DNA of 64,000 nt from Streptomyces uncialis (GCF_001905345.1 NZ_LFBV01000007.1:372001-436000); one strand, 5' to 3'; counted from the stretch's first letter, positions 45,592 to 54,503 are shown. The notes: generated by a model not told the origin, from the letters alone. Made by a program: numbers and translations.

Positions 45592-46463
45592 CTGCCCACC
45601 CGTCCGCTCTCGTGGCTGAGGCGTTCGAAGCCCAGCGCGACCGGCTGCGCGCTGTCGCGTACCGGGTGCTGGGCTCGCACGCCGACGCCGAGGACGTGGT
45701 CCAGGAAGCCTGGATGCGCCTCGTCCGTCAGGACGCGGCGACCATCGGCAACCTGGCGGGCTGGCTGACCACGGTGGTCGGCCGAATCAGCCTGGACCTC
45801 CTGAGATCCCGCCGAGCCCACCCCGAAATCGCCTATGAGCAGGAGTTCACGAACCTCGTGGTGATACCCGACGAGGACCCCGCGCCGGACGAACAGGCGG
45901 CGCTGGCCGATTCGGTCGGCCTCGCCCTGCTCGTCGTGCTCGACTCGCTCACCCCGAGCGAGCGTCTGGCGTTCGTCCTGCACGACATGTTCGCAGTCCC
46001 GTTCCACGAAATCGGCCGGATCCTTGGCAAGTCCACCGCCGCCACCAAGATGGTCGCCAGCCGCGCCCGCCGCAAGGTCCACGCCACGAACCGACCGGCG
46101 GGCTCCGGCCGCGAGCACCGAGAGGTCGTCCAGGCATTCGGCGCCGCCGCCCGCAGCGGCGACTTCGAAGCACTCTTGCGTGTCCTCGACCCGAACGTGG
46201 AGCTGACCGTCGACACATCCGACGGCATGGTCGTCACCCTCGGCGCCACCAAGGTCGCCTCCGGGGCCCGCATGTTCTCCGGCGAGGTCACCCGCCATCG
46301 GCCCGTGCTGGTCAACGGCATCCCCGGCCACATGTCCTGGCACCCCGACGGAACCCCCCTCTCCCTCATCGCCTTCGCCGTCACCGAAGGACGGATCACC
46401 GGCATACACATCGTCGTCGACCCTGCCAAACTGGCCTCCATCCATCTGCCCGCCGAGACCTGA
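45588..46463 (+). CDS. ECF sigma factor with SnoaL-like C-terminal domain (SigJ/ECF41-like)
   Basis: The protein is 291 aa from GTG 45588 (GTGA overlap with the VOC gene). Sigma region 2 is AYRVLGSHADAEDVVQEAWM, and region 4 helix-turn-helix is MFAVPFHEIGRILGKSTAAT. The C-terminal about 110 aa are a SnoaL-like fold (VVQAFGAAARSGDFEALLRV; LDPNVELTVDTSDGMVV). It ends with DPAKL, resembling the NPDKL motif by which ECF41 factors control themselves without an anti-sigma. ECF41 genes usually sit beside a small oxidoreductase or decarboxylase gene; here the partner is a VOC protein. Confidence 0.88.
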   Translation: MTAHPSALVAEAFEAQRDRLRAVAYRVLGSHADAEDVVQEAWMRLVRQDAATIGNLAGWLTTVVGRISLDLLRSRRAHPEIAYEQEFTNLVVIPDEDPAPDEQAALADSVGLALLVVLDSLTPSERLAFVLHDMFAVPFHEIGRILGKSTAATKMVASRARRKVHATNRPAGSGREHREVVQAFGAAARSGDFEALLRVLDPNVELTVDTSDGMVVTLGATKVASGARMFSGEVTRHRPVLVNGIPGHMSWHPDGTPLSLIAFAVTEGRITGIHIVVDPAKLASIHLPAET

Positions 46464-46762
46464 GCCGGTGTCGAGCACCCCGCACTCCGACAGGACGGTG
46501 TCCGGTGCGATGGCGAGACCACGCTCCGGCGTCGAGTCCACACGCCATCCGCCGTGGCCGGAGCCGCGCGGGCTGTGAACTGGCGTTATGCCTCCGAGAC
46601 AGTACGCTCGTCCGCAGCGGACGACGGGAGACAGGATCGTGGGACCGAAGTGGGCTGGCCTAACCATGCAGAGAAACACTCCGGATCCCGACCTGTAATT
46701 CCGCAAGTCCGAATAGCCGCAGTTGCCAGTAGTGTGCGTCGAGGGCCTGGCGGAGGGCGGTG
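46464..46762. other. Gap; right end is a left-flank remnant of a duplicated locus
   Basis: No gene is seen. The last 22 bases (gtgcgtcgagggcctggcgg and two more) equal 52536-52557, the 3-prime end of the minus-strand gene in the paralogous locus. Confidence 0.55.
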
Positions 46763-47049
46763 GCTCGGAGCTGCTGGAGGTGCAGGCCGGCGACCTCGAA
46801 GCCGCCGCCGCCCTCGCCACTGCCGAACCGCGGATGCCCGCGCTCCTGGTGAACGTCGCCACCCTGCCCGACCCGGACATCGACGCGGCGTGCGCGGACG
46901 CCTTCGCCCTCGATGCCCTCGGAGGCGTCTTCCTCAGCGCCCTGCGCACCTGGGAACAGGCGGGCCCGGACGCTGCCGAGGGCATCGCCCGCACCGTCAT
47001 CCGGTTCACCGCCGACATCCTCAGCGAGGACCACGAGGACATCGACGAC
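46763..47049 (+). pseudogene. Inverted internal segment of the 52490-52936 gene family
   Basis: The plus-strand frame VQAGDLEAAAALATAEPRMP, LPDPDIDAACADAFALDALG, FLSALRTWEQAGPDAAEG and TADILSEDHEDIDD matches the minus-strand gene at 52490-52936 almost residue for residue. Both flanks match that locus in plus orientation, so only this piece is turned round. There is no start, and the last codons of the gene remain in the left flank. Confidence 0.75.
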
Positions 47050-47139
47050 CGTCGGTCCTGCCGGTCCGACGGCGGTGATCCGGCCGGGGCCGAGCCGCTC
47101 GCGAGGGACGCCAGGCCCGGCCCAACGCCAGCTTCCGCC

Positions 47140-47310
47140 GCCAGCTTCCGCAGGCTGCTCTACGAGTCGCCTCGACGGTCATGGGCAGGGCGGGGAGATC
47201 AGCAGGTCAGTGCCCTGTTCAAGGGGGTTCGGTTGCGCCGACTACTTCTCTCAGGGACCCCCAGGAGCGTTGAGGAGCCCAGTGAAGTCGACGGGGGCGG
47301 GGGCGGAAAG
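47140..47310 (+). repeat. Three-copy repeat, copy A
   Basis: Starts around ccagcttccgcagg and ends at gggcggaaag. It shares a core of about 130 bp with copies at 53263-53427 and 53478-53658, including ttcggttgcgccgactactt and ctctcaggg-acccccagg. The flank before it (47057-47100) also matches 53188-53232. Confidence 0.8.
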
Positions 47311-47356
47311 TGTCGGGGAAACAGTGCAGTGCCCAGTGGAGGTGGTACGGCGGGCC

Positions 47357-48016
47357 ATGTGGGACATGACCGAGGAGCCGGAGCGTCCAGCGGCCTACCG
47401 GGAACCCCGGCAGGCCCGCAGCGCCGCGACCCTGGCCCGCGTCCTGCGGGCGGCCGAGGAGATCGCCACCACCGACGGCCTGGAGGACCTGACAATGGCC
47501 GGCGTCGCCGCACGCGCCGGCGTCGCCGTCGGCACGATCTACCGCCGCTTCGACGACAAGGAACAGCTGATCACCGCCCTGTCCGAGCGAATGCTCGAAC
47601 ACCGCGAGGAATACGTGGCCCAGCGACAACGACCCGCCGAGCCCTCACTCTCAGGCGTCATCGACGCCTACGCACAGGCCCTGCTGCAATCCTTCGCCGA
47701 CAGCAGCGGCCTCTTCCAGGAGCTGCTGCGCGCACAGGGGGACAGGTCGCTGGACCGCGGGGCCCGCACCATCACCGCACTCCACCACCTCCTCCTCGAA
47801 GCGGCATCCCCGTACACCGGCCAGATCCGCCGCTCCCAGCCGCAGAAGGCACTCGACACCGCTGCCCGCGCCGTCCTCGGCGCCTGCTACCACGACGCCG
47901 TACGCCCCGACCCCGCCACCGGAGAAACGGCCAGACGCCGCTACGCCGCCGAACTCACCGACATGGCGATCGCCTACCTCCTCACCCTCGACGGACACCG
48001 CTCCACCCACACCTGA
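47357..48016 (+). CDS. TetR-family transcriptional regulator
   Basis: The protein is 219 aa from ATG 47357 (ATG 47366 is possible; GGAGG lies 14 bases upstream of the first). The helix-turn-helix is typical: LARVLRAAEEIATTDGLEDL, TMAGVAARAGVAVGTIYRRF, DDKEQLITALSERM. The ligand-binding part is helical (AYAQALLQSFADSSGLFQEL) and of unknown specificity. It begins about 50 bp after repeat copy A and precedes the relaxase remnant. No obvious target gene is adjacent. Confidence 0.9.
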   Translation: MWDMTEEPERPAAYREPRQARSAATLARVLRAAEEIATTDGLEDLTMAGVAARAGVAVGTIYRRFDDKEQLITALSERMLEHREEYVAQRQRPAEPSLSGVIDAYAQALLQSFADSSGLFQELLRAQGDRSLDRGARTITALHHLLLEAASPYTGQIRRSQPQKALDTAARAVLGACYHDAVRPDPATGETARRRYAAELTDMAIAYLLTLDGHRSTHT

Positions 48017-48042
48017 GCCGAGCACACTGCCGGACAGTTCTG

Positions 48043-48959
48043 GCCCGGGTCCCGGCCGTGGTCGACGTCGCCCTGGCCGCCGCCAGCGTGGCAGCGGTGC
48101 TGTTCGTGATGAACAAGGACGGCACCTTCCAACGCCGTCACCTCCTCGCCGAAGCGCGACGCCACCTCGCCCTCGTCCTGAGGGGCCGCCCCCGTGAACC
48201 CGGCCTCGACGACCAGGTCGTGGACGCCGCCATCGCCACGCACTGCCTCGACATCACCGACTCCGGGACGCTGCACAGCGGCACCATGGCCCACCGCCTC
48301 TACACCACCCGCTGGACCGAGGCCGACCTCAAGCCCGCCCGCCGACGGCCGGCCATCCCGGATGAGGACCACCGGCTCCCGCCGACACGGGCACGCCGCC
48401 CACCCTCCGGCTCCCGGACGAGGCCCCGTCCGACACAGGTGCCCCGCACGTGCTCCGGCTCCCCGACCAGGTGGCGGGGGAGTGGGAGATCCCCAGGGTC
48501 CCGCTGCGCTACGACCGGGCCGTCCTCGCCGCCGGGGTGGTCCGCGAGAAACTCCGCACCACCCTCACCGCCACCGGGCGGGGGTACGACGTGGTCGCGC
48601 ACCAGCAGGCCGTCATGCCGGAACAGTTCCTCCCGCCCCCGGCCACCGAGCCCGACCGCGACGACGACCAGGAGCCGGAGGAGGCCGAACCCCGGGAAGC
48701 GGTCGACCTGACCGCGGTGCGCGCTCTGAAGAAGTCACGCACCGATGTCGAAGCCCTCGACCTCACCGCCGAACAGCTGCGCCATATCCAGAAGGCGTAC
48801 GAGCGGGCGAGGGATCAGGCCCGAGAGCGGGCAGCCCAGTACGTCGGTCAGGGGGATGCCGACGAGCCCTCGCGGCCGGTGCGCGCGGGTGACCAGCAGG
48901 CGCAGGCGCACCGCCCGCAGCAGCCCGGACCGCACCGCGGCCCGGGGGCCGGCTGCTGA
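48043..48959 (+). pseudogene. MobF relaxase C-terminal remnant
   Basis: The frame AAASVAAVLFVMNKDGTFQR, RHLLAEARRHLALVLRGRP, THCLDITDSGTLHSGTMAHR and RLYTTRWTEADLKPARRRP is typical of the helicase-side end of actinomycete TrwC/TraA relaxases. Near 48390 it shifts to another frame: GAPHVLRLPDQVAGEWEIP, VVREKLRTTLTATGRGYDVV, AHQQAVMPEQFLPPPATEPD, VGQGDADEPSRPVRAGDQQA, to stop 48957. Catalytic and helicase domains are missing; the N-terminal remnant is at 33517. Confidence 0.78.
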
Positions 48960-49512
48960 GCGGACCCCGGCGAGTGGAGCCCACCGGCCGGTCGGTGCCG
49001 CGGGGGTCCACTGGACGGAGTGGTCTCCACCGGCAGGCGGGGGCCGTCGTGCGGGAGCGTCCGGCATCGCCGGACGATGCCGGACACTCCGGTTCCCGTG
49101 CACCCGGCGCGGACCGGATGCACGGGAACCGTCCCCCGCGATGCACGGCATCGTCACCGGCGATGCCGTGCACGCCGGGCCGGTGCGCGGCCAAATGAGA
49201 TGATCTCTTAGCCGCCTCGCACCATACCGAAGCCTCTCCCACCAGCAACGACGGGCAGCACACCTCGCCCCGTTCGCATCCGCGTGCGATCCCCGAGAAC
49301 CATCCGCCTCGCCCCCCGCCCTCAGGGTGCTTTTCCTAGCGGGCCTTCGTCTGGCCCGCCCCCTGGTTCGCCTGCCGGGGATCGTTCAACACGTTCACGC
49401 CCTTTTGGTTACCGAGACCTTCCCTTCCTGGGGTGGGACTGGCTCTCTTGAAAGGAAAGGAACCGGCGGGCCGCTGCCCCGCCACTGTCAGGACGAGGAC
49501 CAGGGAGTGCTC
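48960..49512. other. Gap with hairpin cluster; leader of terpene synthase
   Basis: No gene is seen. It contains the hairpins listed at 49061-49172, a GAGAT-g-ATCTC repeat near 49197-49207, and an AT-richer leader just before the synthase. Confidence 0.5.
49061..49172. repeat. Three consecutive inverted repeats
   Basis: The first is CCGGCATCG/CGATGCCGG (49061-49069 and 49075-49083). The second is cggttcccgtgca/tgcacgggaaccg (about 49090-49130). The third is TGCACGGCATCG/CGATGCCGTGCA (49142-49153 and 49161-49172). Arms 1 and 3 share ggcatcg. Stacked hairpins like these are known at plasmid transfer or replication origins and at Streptomyces telomeres. Confidence 0.75.
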
Positions 49513-50829
49513 ATGGATCTCGCAGTCCCTCGGCTCCGCCTCGATCTGCCGTCCGGGCTCCACCCCCACGAAGACCGCACCCAGCAGCACACCCAGGCGT
49601 GGGTACAGGAAATGGGCATGATCGCCAACAGCCCGAAAGTGCGGGAGGTCTGCGACTCGTTCCTGCTCGGAAGGCTGGCCGCCCGGGTCTGTCCCCACGC
49701 CTCCGTCGGCCGTTTATACGTCCTGGCGGACTGGACGAGCGCCTACTTCGTCCTGGACGACGTCCTGGACGACACGGTGGAGGCCCGCGACCCGGAGGTG
49801 GCCACCGAGATCGCCGACCAGTTCATCGCTCCCTTCCTCGGCACCGCTCCGCGAACCGGGCGCCACCGGGCGGGCGACGTCCTCGCGGTGCCGAGGATCC
49901 GGGAAGGACTGGCCGACCTGTGGGCCCGCACCCGGCCGGGCATGACCGCCGCGTGGACCAACCGCCTCGTCCACGACATGACCGACTACCTCTACTCGCA
50001 CGTCCGCCAGTCGGAGATCAACTCCTCCGAAACCCCCTTCGACGAGGACGCGTACTGCGCCCACCGGCTCCTGACCAGTGCCATGTACGTCTCCGCCGAC
50101 CTCATCGAGGTCGCCACCGCCAGGCCGGTGCCCGAACACCTGATCCGCAACCCGGACATCGCGACCATCCGCGAAGCCGCCTCCCACGTCGTGGCCTGGG
50201 TCAACGACCTGTACTCCGCGCCCGAGGAGATCCGCCTCAACGACCTCTGCAACTATGTCGTGGTCCTGACCAGCAAACTCGACGTCTCCCTGCAGGAAGC
50301 CGCCGATCTCGTCGCCCAGCGGGTCGACGTCCAGGTCGGACGGTTCCTCGCCGCCGAGAGCCGCGCCGAGGCCGTCCTCTACCCCCACCTGCAGCCCGAC
50401 GACCGCCAAGCCCTCACCGAAATGGTCGAAGGACTCAAGACCTGGATGACCGGCAACGCCCTCTGGGCAGAGGAAACCGCCCGCTACACCGACCGCGCGA
50501 CCCGGCGACCGGCCCCGTGCAGCACCTCGCCACACTCATCTGACGACCCCGGCAGCAACCGCGGCACAGGCCCCGCACAGAATCCCCGCCGGCCATGCCC
50601 GGCGCCGCCGAGGATGCCCCATGACGGACAGCGGGTCACCGGGCAGTGCCGTTCCACGCCCGCACGCGCCAAGCCCCAAGCACCCAGGGCGCACCGGGTT
50701 GAACCGGCGGGGTCGCGGGTTCCGCCTCCCCGGATCCGGCACCAGGCTCCACCCGCAGCAACCGGCCCCGCGCACCCCGCGTCCCCGCCTCATCCACCGC
50801 ACCGCCGACCGGAGAGTGGACAGCTATGA
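49513..50829 (+). CDS. Class I terpene synthase, C-terminus probably frameshifted
   Basis: ATG 49513. Metal-binding motifs are the Asp-rich DDVLDD (Asp82-Asp87) and the NSE motif NDLYSAPEE (Asn231, Ser235, Glu239). The C-terminal Arg-Tyr is in ETARYTD. These define a class I bacterial cyclase that ionises a prenyl diphosphate with magnesium; the product cannot be predicted. After ARYTDRATR the frame becomes Pro/Arg-rich for about 105 codons. In the neighbouring frame the native-looking end GPVQHLATLI with stop at 50541-50543 is present, so a 1-bp indel near 50500 is likely. The long frame ends in an ATGA overlap with the P450. Confidence 0.88.
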   Translation: MDLAVPRLRLDLPSGLHPHEDRTQQHTQAWVQEMGMIANSPKVREVCDSFLLGRLAARVCPHASVGRLYVLADWTSAYFVLDDVLDDTVEARDPEVATEIADQFIAPFLGTAPRTGRHRAGDVLAVPRIREGLADLWARTRPGMTAAWTNRLVHDMTDYLYSHVRQSEINSSETPFDEDAYCAHRLLTSAMYVSADLIEVATARPVPEHLIRNPDIATIREAASHVVAWVNDLYSAPEEIRLNDLCNYVVVLTSKLDVSLQEAADLVAQRVDVQVGRFLAAESRAEAVLYPHLQPDDRQALTEMVEGLKTWMTGNALWAEETARYTDRATRRPAPCSTSPHSSDDPGSNRGTGPAQNPRRPCPAPPRMPHDGQRVTGQCRSTPARAKPQAPRAHRVEPAGSRVPPPRIRHQAPPAATGPAHPASPPHPPHRRPESGQL

Positions 50830-52172
50830 CAACGGACGTTCCGATCAGCCAGGCACCGGGAGCGCTGCCTCTCCTCGGCCACCTCCTGCCACTGGTACGC
50901 GACCCCCTGAAATTCCTCACCTCACTGCCCGCCCGCGGAGACCTGGTCCACATCCGAATCGGCCCCAAGAAGGCCCTTCTGGTGTGCGACCCGGGACTGA
51001 CCCGCCACGTCCTGGTCAACGACCGCACCTTCGACAAAGGCGGCCCGGCATTCGACCAGGGCAGGGAAGTCCTGGGCAACGGCCTGCCCCTCTGCCCCCA
51101 TACCGACCACCGCCGCCAGCGACGGCTGGTCCAGCCCGCCTTCCACCCTGCCCGCCTGCCCGCGTACGCCCGCCTGATGACCGAACAGACCGACACCGCC
51201 ACCGGCTCGTGGACCGACGGCCAGACCATCGACGCCTATACCGAGATGCAGAACATCGTCGCCCAGGGCCTGGTGGCAACCATGTTCGCCGACACCCTCA
51301 ACCCCACCGCCATCACCGAGGTACTGGAGGACCTCGGCGCCATCACGGACGGCATCTTCCGGCGCATGATCACACCACCGCGCCTGAACACGCTCCCCAC
51401 CCCCGGCAACCGCCGCTACTACCAGGCCCGATCCCGCCTGCGCCGGACCATGGTCCGCGCCACCGCAGACCGCCGCTCCGCCGCCACCGGCCACGACGAC
51501 CTGCTGTCCGTACTCCTCGGCAGCCCCGATCCCCCCGAAGACGGCCATGACCAGAACCTTTCCGACGCCGAGATCATCGACCAGCTGATGGCCTTCTTCT
51601 TCGCCGGCATCGAGACCGCGGCCGCCACCCTGGCATGGGCACTGCACGCACTGGCCCAGCATCCCCACATCGAAGAACAGCTCCACGCCGAGGCCGACAG
51701 CGTTCTCGCCGGCGCCGCAGCCACACTCGACGACGTGCCCAGGCTGGAATACACACGCCGCGTCCTCATGGAATCCCTGCGACGCTATCCGCCAGCCTGG
51801 CTCGTCAGCCGCACCACCACCACCGACACACACCTCGGCACGCACCCCGTCCGCGCCGGCACGGCCGTCTTCTACAGCCCCTATCTCATCCACCACCGAA
51901 CCGACCAGTACGACAACCCCGAGCAATTCGACCCCGACCGGTGGAGCAGCTCCCGCCACCTCAACCCACCGGACGGCTCCTTCATCCCGTTCGGCGGAGG
52001 CGCCCGCAAGTGCGTCGGCGACCAGTTCGGCATCACCGAAGCCGTCATCATCCTGGCCACGATCGCCGCACGATGGCGCCTGGAACCCCTGCCCGGCCGC
52101 CCCGTCCGCCCCGCCCTGGCCCTCACACTCAGCCCGCAACGGCTGCACATGCGCCTCAGGCCCCGCACATAG
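50826..52172 (+). CDS. Cytochrome P450 (terpene-tailoring)
   Basis: The protein is 448 aa from ATG 50826. The oxygen-binding I-helix motif is FAGIETAAAT (Gly261, Glu263, Thr264), the ExxR is ESLRR (Glu316, Arg319), the PERF-like motif is DPDRW, and the heme loop is FGGGARKCVGD with Cys396. It has no membrane anchor, as usual for bacterial P450s. It directly follows the terpene synthase and most likely oxidises its product. Electron-transfer partners are not encoded nearby. Confidence 0.94.
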   Translation: MTTDVPISQAPGALPLLGHLLPLVRDPLKFLTSLPARGDLVHIRIGPKKALLVCDPGLTRHVLVNDRTFDKGGPAFDQGREVLGNGLPLCPHTDHRRQRRLVQPAFHPARLPAYARLMTEQTDTATGSWTDGQTIDAYTEMQNIVAQGLVATMFADTLNPTAITEVLEDLGAITDGIFRRMITPPRLNTLPTPGNRRYYQARSRLRRTMVRATADRRSAATGHDDLLSVLLGSPDPPEDGHDQNLSDAEIIDQLMAFFFAGIETAAATLAWALHALAQHPHIEEQLHAEADSVLAGAAATLDDVPRLEYTRRVLMESLRRYPPAWLVSRTTTTDTHLGTHPVRAGTAVFYSPYLIHHRTDQYDNPEQFDPDRWSSSRHLNPPDGSFIPFGGGARKCVGDQFGITEAVIILATIAARWRLEPLPGRPVRPALALTLSPQRLHMRLRPRT

Positions 52173-52489
52173 CACCGCCCGGGTCCCGAACCCTGCACAC
52201 CCCGCGTCGGCTTCACTCAGCCCACAGAGGACGAAGGCCCACCCGCCTGGGCGGTGCGGCGTGCTCGGCCCGGCCAAGCACGCCGTCGGATCATCGCTGC
52301 CCCGACGGCTCCAGCACTCAACGGCTACACACTCGCCCCCCCAAATAGGGGTCACATCACCGTGCTGGCGCACCTGCTCAGCCTGTGCAACGGCTCGCCC
52401 GGCGCGACCAACCCCGCAGGCCAGCCAGTTGTGTGAACCACCCAGCGGGCCTTGACCCCTCCGCACCCGGCCGGGGATGCGCCCGCGTT
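52173..52489. other. Gap, no gene recognised
   Basis: No frame with a start and family is seen. It separates the plus-strand P450 from the convergent minus-strand gene. Confidence 0.4.
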
Positions 52490-52936
52490 CTACACGATGC
52501 CGGGCCGTATCGGATGTGCACCGGCCAGTGTGGGATGTGCGTCGAGGGCCTGGCGGAGGATGTCGTCGATGTCCTCGTGGTCCTCGGTGAGGACGTCGGC
52601 GGTGAAGCGGATGACGGTGCGGGCGATGCCCTCGGCAGCGTCCGGGCCCGCCTGTTCCCAGGTGCGCAGGGCGCTGAGGAAGACGCCTCCGAGGGCATCG
52701 AGGGCGAAGGCGTCCGCGCACGCCGCGTCCATGTCCGGGTCGGGCAGGGCGGTGACGGGGGCGACGATCCGGGTGGCGACGTCCACCAGGATCGCGGACG
52801 TCCGCGGTTCGGCGGCGGCGAGGGCGGCGGCGACTTCGAGTGCGCCGGCCTGCACCGCGCGGAGGTGGTCGAAGGCGGCCGTCACCGCGTGAGGAGTCAT
52901 CGGAGTGAGCGATTCGGCGACGGTGGTGTCAGGCAC
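52490..52936 (-). CDS. Hypothetical helical protein, paralog of 54054-54503
   Basis: The protein is 148 aa from ATG 52936. It is all-helical and acidic: PHAVTAAFDHLRAVQAGALE, TALPDPDMDAACADAFALDA, LGGVFLSALRTWEQAG, IARTVIRFTADVLTEDHEDI, DDILRQAL. A second copy with about 35-40 percent visible identity is at 54054-54503, and a broken inverted copy is at 46763. There is no known domain. The copies travel with the three-copy repeat upstream. Confidence 0.78.
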   Translation of the reverse strand: MPDTTVAESLTPMTPHAVTAAFDHLRAVQAGALEVAAALAAAEPRTSAILVDVATRIVAPVTALPDPDMDAACADAFALDALGGVFLSALRTWEQAGPDAAEGIARTVIRFTADVLTEDHEDIDDILRQALDAHPTLAGAHPIRPGIV

Positions 52937-53262
52937 AGGGGTACTCCTGTCGTCGGGCTGCCGTGCTGATCACGACGGCTTCGGACAGCCTCGGGCGCAG
53001 GCCCTGTGGACAGCGGCCGGAGATTTCTCCCCCCTTTCCGAACCGGTGCGAACCGTCTGGTCAAGGGTCTAGCCGTCACATACCGGACCCCCTTGATCAG
53101 TACCGGCCCTTGGGGCGCCCGGCCCATGGCTCTGGTCCACCGAAACGACCGGCGTCCGACCGGCGGCCACCCGAGGAGCCGCTGGCCCTGCCGGTCCGAT
53201 GGCGGTGATCCGGCCCGGGGCCGGGCCGCTCGCGACGGACACCGAGCCCGTCCCCACGTCCC
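52937..53262. other. Upstream region of the 52490 gene
   Basis: Likely promoter region; AT-richer around 53020-53100. Segment 53188-53232 matches 47057-47100. No gene. Confidence 0.45.
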
Positions 53263-53427
53263 TCTTCCGCAGGTTGCCCTACGACTTGCCTCGGCGTCAT
53301 GGGCGGGACGGAGAAATCAGCAGGTCAGCGCCCTGGTCAAAGGGGTTCGGCTGCGCCGACTGCTTCTCTCAGAGACCCCCAGAGTAATGAAGAGCCCAGC
53401 GAAGTCGACAGGAGCGGGGACGGAAAG
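53263..53427 (+). repeat. Three-copy repeat, copy B
   Basis: Shares the core with copies A and C but is more diverged at its end (acccccagagtaatgaagag against acccccaggagcattgagga). Ends with cggaaag like the others. Confidence 0.8.
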
Positions 53428-53477
53428 GGGCGGGGAGAGGCCGGTACGGACGGCAGCAGGCTGAAAACGGACAGACG

Positions 53478-53658
53478 CCAGCTTCCGCAGGTCGCCTTAC
53501 GAGTCGCCTTACGAATCGCCTCGATGTCATGGGGAGGGCGGGGAAATCGGCAGGTCAGTGCCTTGGCCAAGGGGGTTCGGCTGCGCCGACTACTTCTCTC
53601 AGGGACCCCCAGGAGCATTGAGGAGCCCGGTGAAGTCGACAGGAGCGGGGGTGGAAAG
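53478..53658 (+). repeat. Three-copy repeat, copy C
   Basis: The beginning carries an extra direct repeat (gtcgccttacga twice, 53491-53514). The core is nearly identical to copy A. It ends with ggtggaaag. Confidence 0.8.
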
Positions 53659-54053
53659 GCACGCGGGGAGAGGCCGGGACGGCCGGTATCCAGGCTGAGA
53701 ACGAACAGACAGCGCAGTGCGGCAAGCGATACGGAGGGAGCGGCCGACAAGGGAAGAGGCGAGCAGGGGAGGGAGGGAAGGGATGAGCGACGAGAGGAGC
53801 GGCCGACGGGACGGCGGCTTCCGTTCCCGGATGGAGGTGTGGATGCCCTCGGGCCCGGGTACCGGGGCATCGCCACGGACCTCTGAACCCGCCTGCCTGG
53901 CGCTGCCGTGTGCTGCGCCCGGGGCCGGGTGCGCGCACGGGATGCGCGCGGCGCGGTCCACGGTGCGCATCGTGCGCGCGCCTCCCACCGGTGGCGCGCG
54001 CACGATGCGCACCACCGGTGGGCTCGGTGCGCCCTACACGCCGCTGGTGCGCT
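53659..54053. other. Gap between repeat copy C and the 54054 gene
   Basis: Purine-rich on the plus strand (53730-53810), no credible gene. The hairpin at 53962-54013 lies at its right end. Confidence 0.45.
53962..54013 (-). terminator. Perfect 21-bp stem hairpin
   Basis: Arms 53962-53982 and 53993-54013 are exact reverse complements around a 10-base loop. It starts 41 bp beyond the stop of the minus-strand gene at 54054, as expected for its terminator. Confidence 0.7.
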
Positions 54054-54503
54054 CTACGCGGTGGTGCGGTGCACCGGGTCCGCCTCCACCGCCTGCTTCA
54101 TCCCCGCGGCCTCCAGCTGGCGCAGGACGTCGGCGACATCGCCGTGGTCCTCGGTGAGGATGTTGTCGGTGAAGCGGATGATGGTCTGGGCGATGCCCGG
54201 CGGGAAGGCCAGGCAGGCGCCGTCGGCGTGGCACAGGACCTCCAGCAGCAGCCGTCCGAGCGCCGCGGCCAGGAAGGAGTGCGCGCACGGCTCCCCGTCG
54301 CAGTCGTCCACGGCGGTGATGGGGATGAAGATGCGCGCGGCGACATCCAGGAGCAGCCGGCGCATCTCCGGGCCCGTGTCGTTGGCAACCGCGCCGGCGG
54401 TGTCGATCTCGCCGGACTGCAGCGCCCGGATGTAGGCGAAGGCGTCGACGACGTCGCCCAGCTCCATCGGGGCGAGCGGGGTGGTGACGGTGTTCTCGGG
54501 CAT
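54054..54503 (-). CDS. Hypothetical helical protein, paralog of 52490-52936
   Basis: The protein is 149 aa from ATG 54503. It shares architecture with its paralog: PMELGDVVDAFAYIRALQSG, EIDTAGAVANDTGPEMRRLL, CAHSFLAAALGRLLLEVLCH, IAQTIIRFTDNILTEDHGDV, ADVLRQLEAAG. The conserved pieces are the RALQSG/RAVQAG start, the ITAV-D start of helix 3 and the IRFT-D-LTEDH end. The function is unknown. Confidence 0.78.
   Translation of the reverse strand: MPENTVTTPLAPMELGDVVDAFAYIRALQSGEIDTAGAVANDTGPEMRRLLLDVAARIFIPITAVDDCDGEPCAHSFLAAALGRLLLEVLCHADGACLAFPPGIAQTIIRFTDNILTEDHGDVADVLRQLEAAGMKQAVEADPVHRTTA

Noticed and set aside
50922..52721. A 599-codon minus-strand open frame
   Set aside because: Antisense to the P450 gene, whose active-site motifs are all in the plus frame.
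53299..53886. Plus-strand frame over repeat copies B and C as a gene
   Set aside because: It has unnatural composition and crosses two repeat copies; only the repeated peptide segments are similar to each other, which follows from the DNA duplication.
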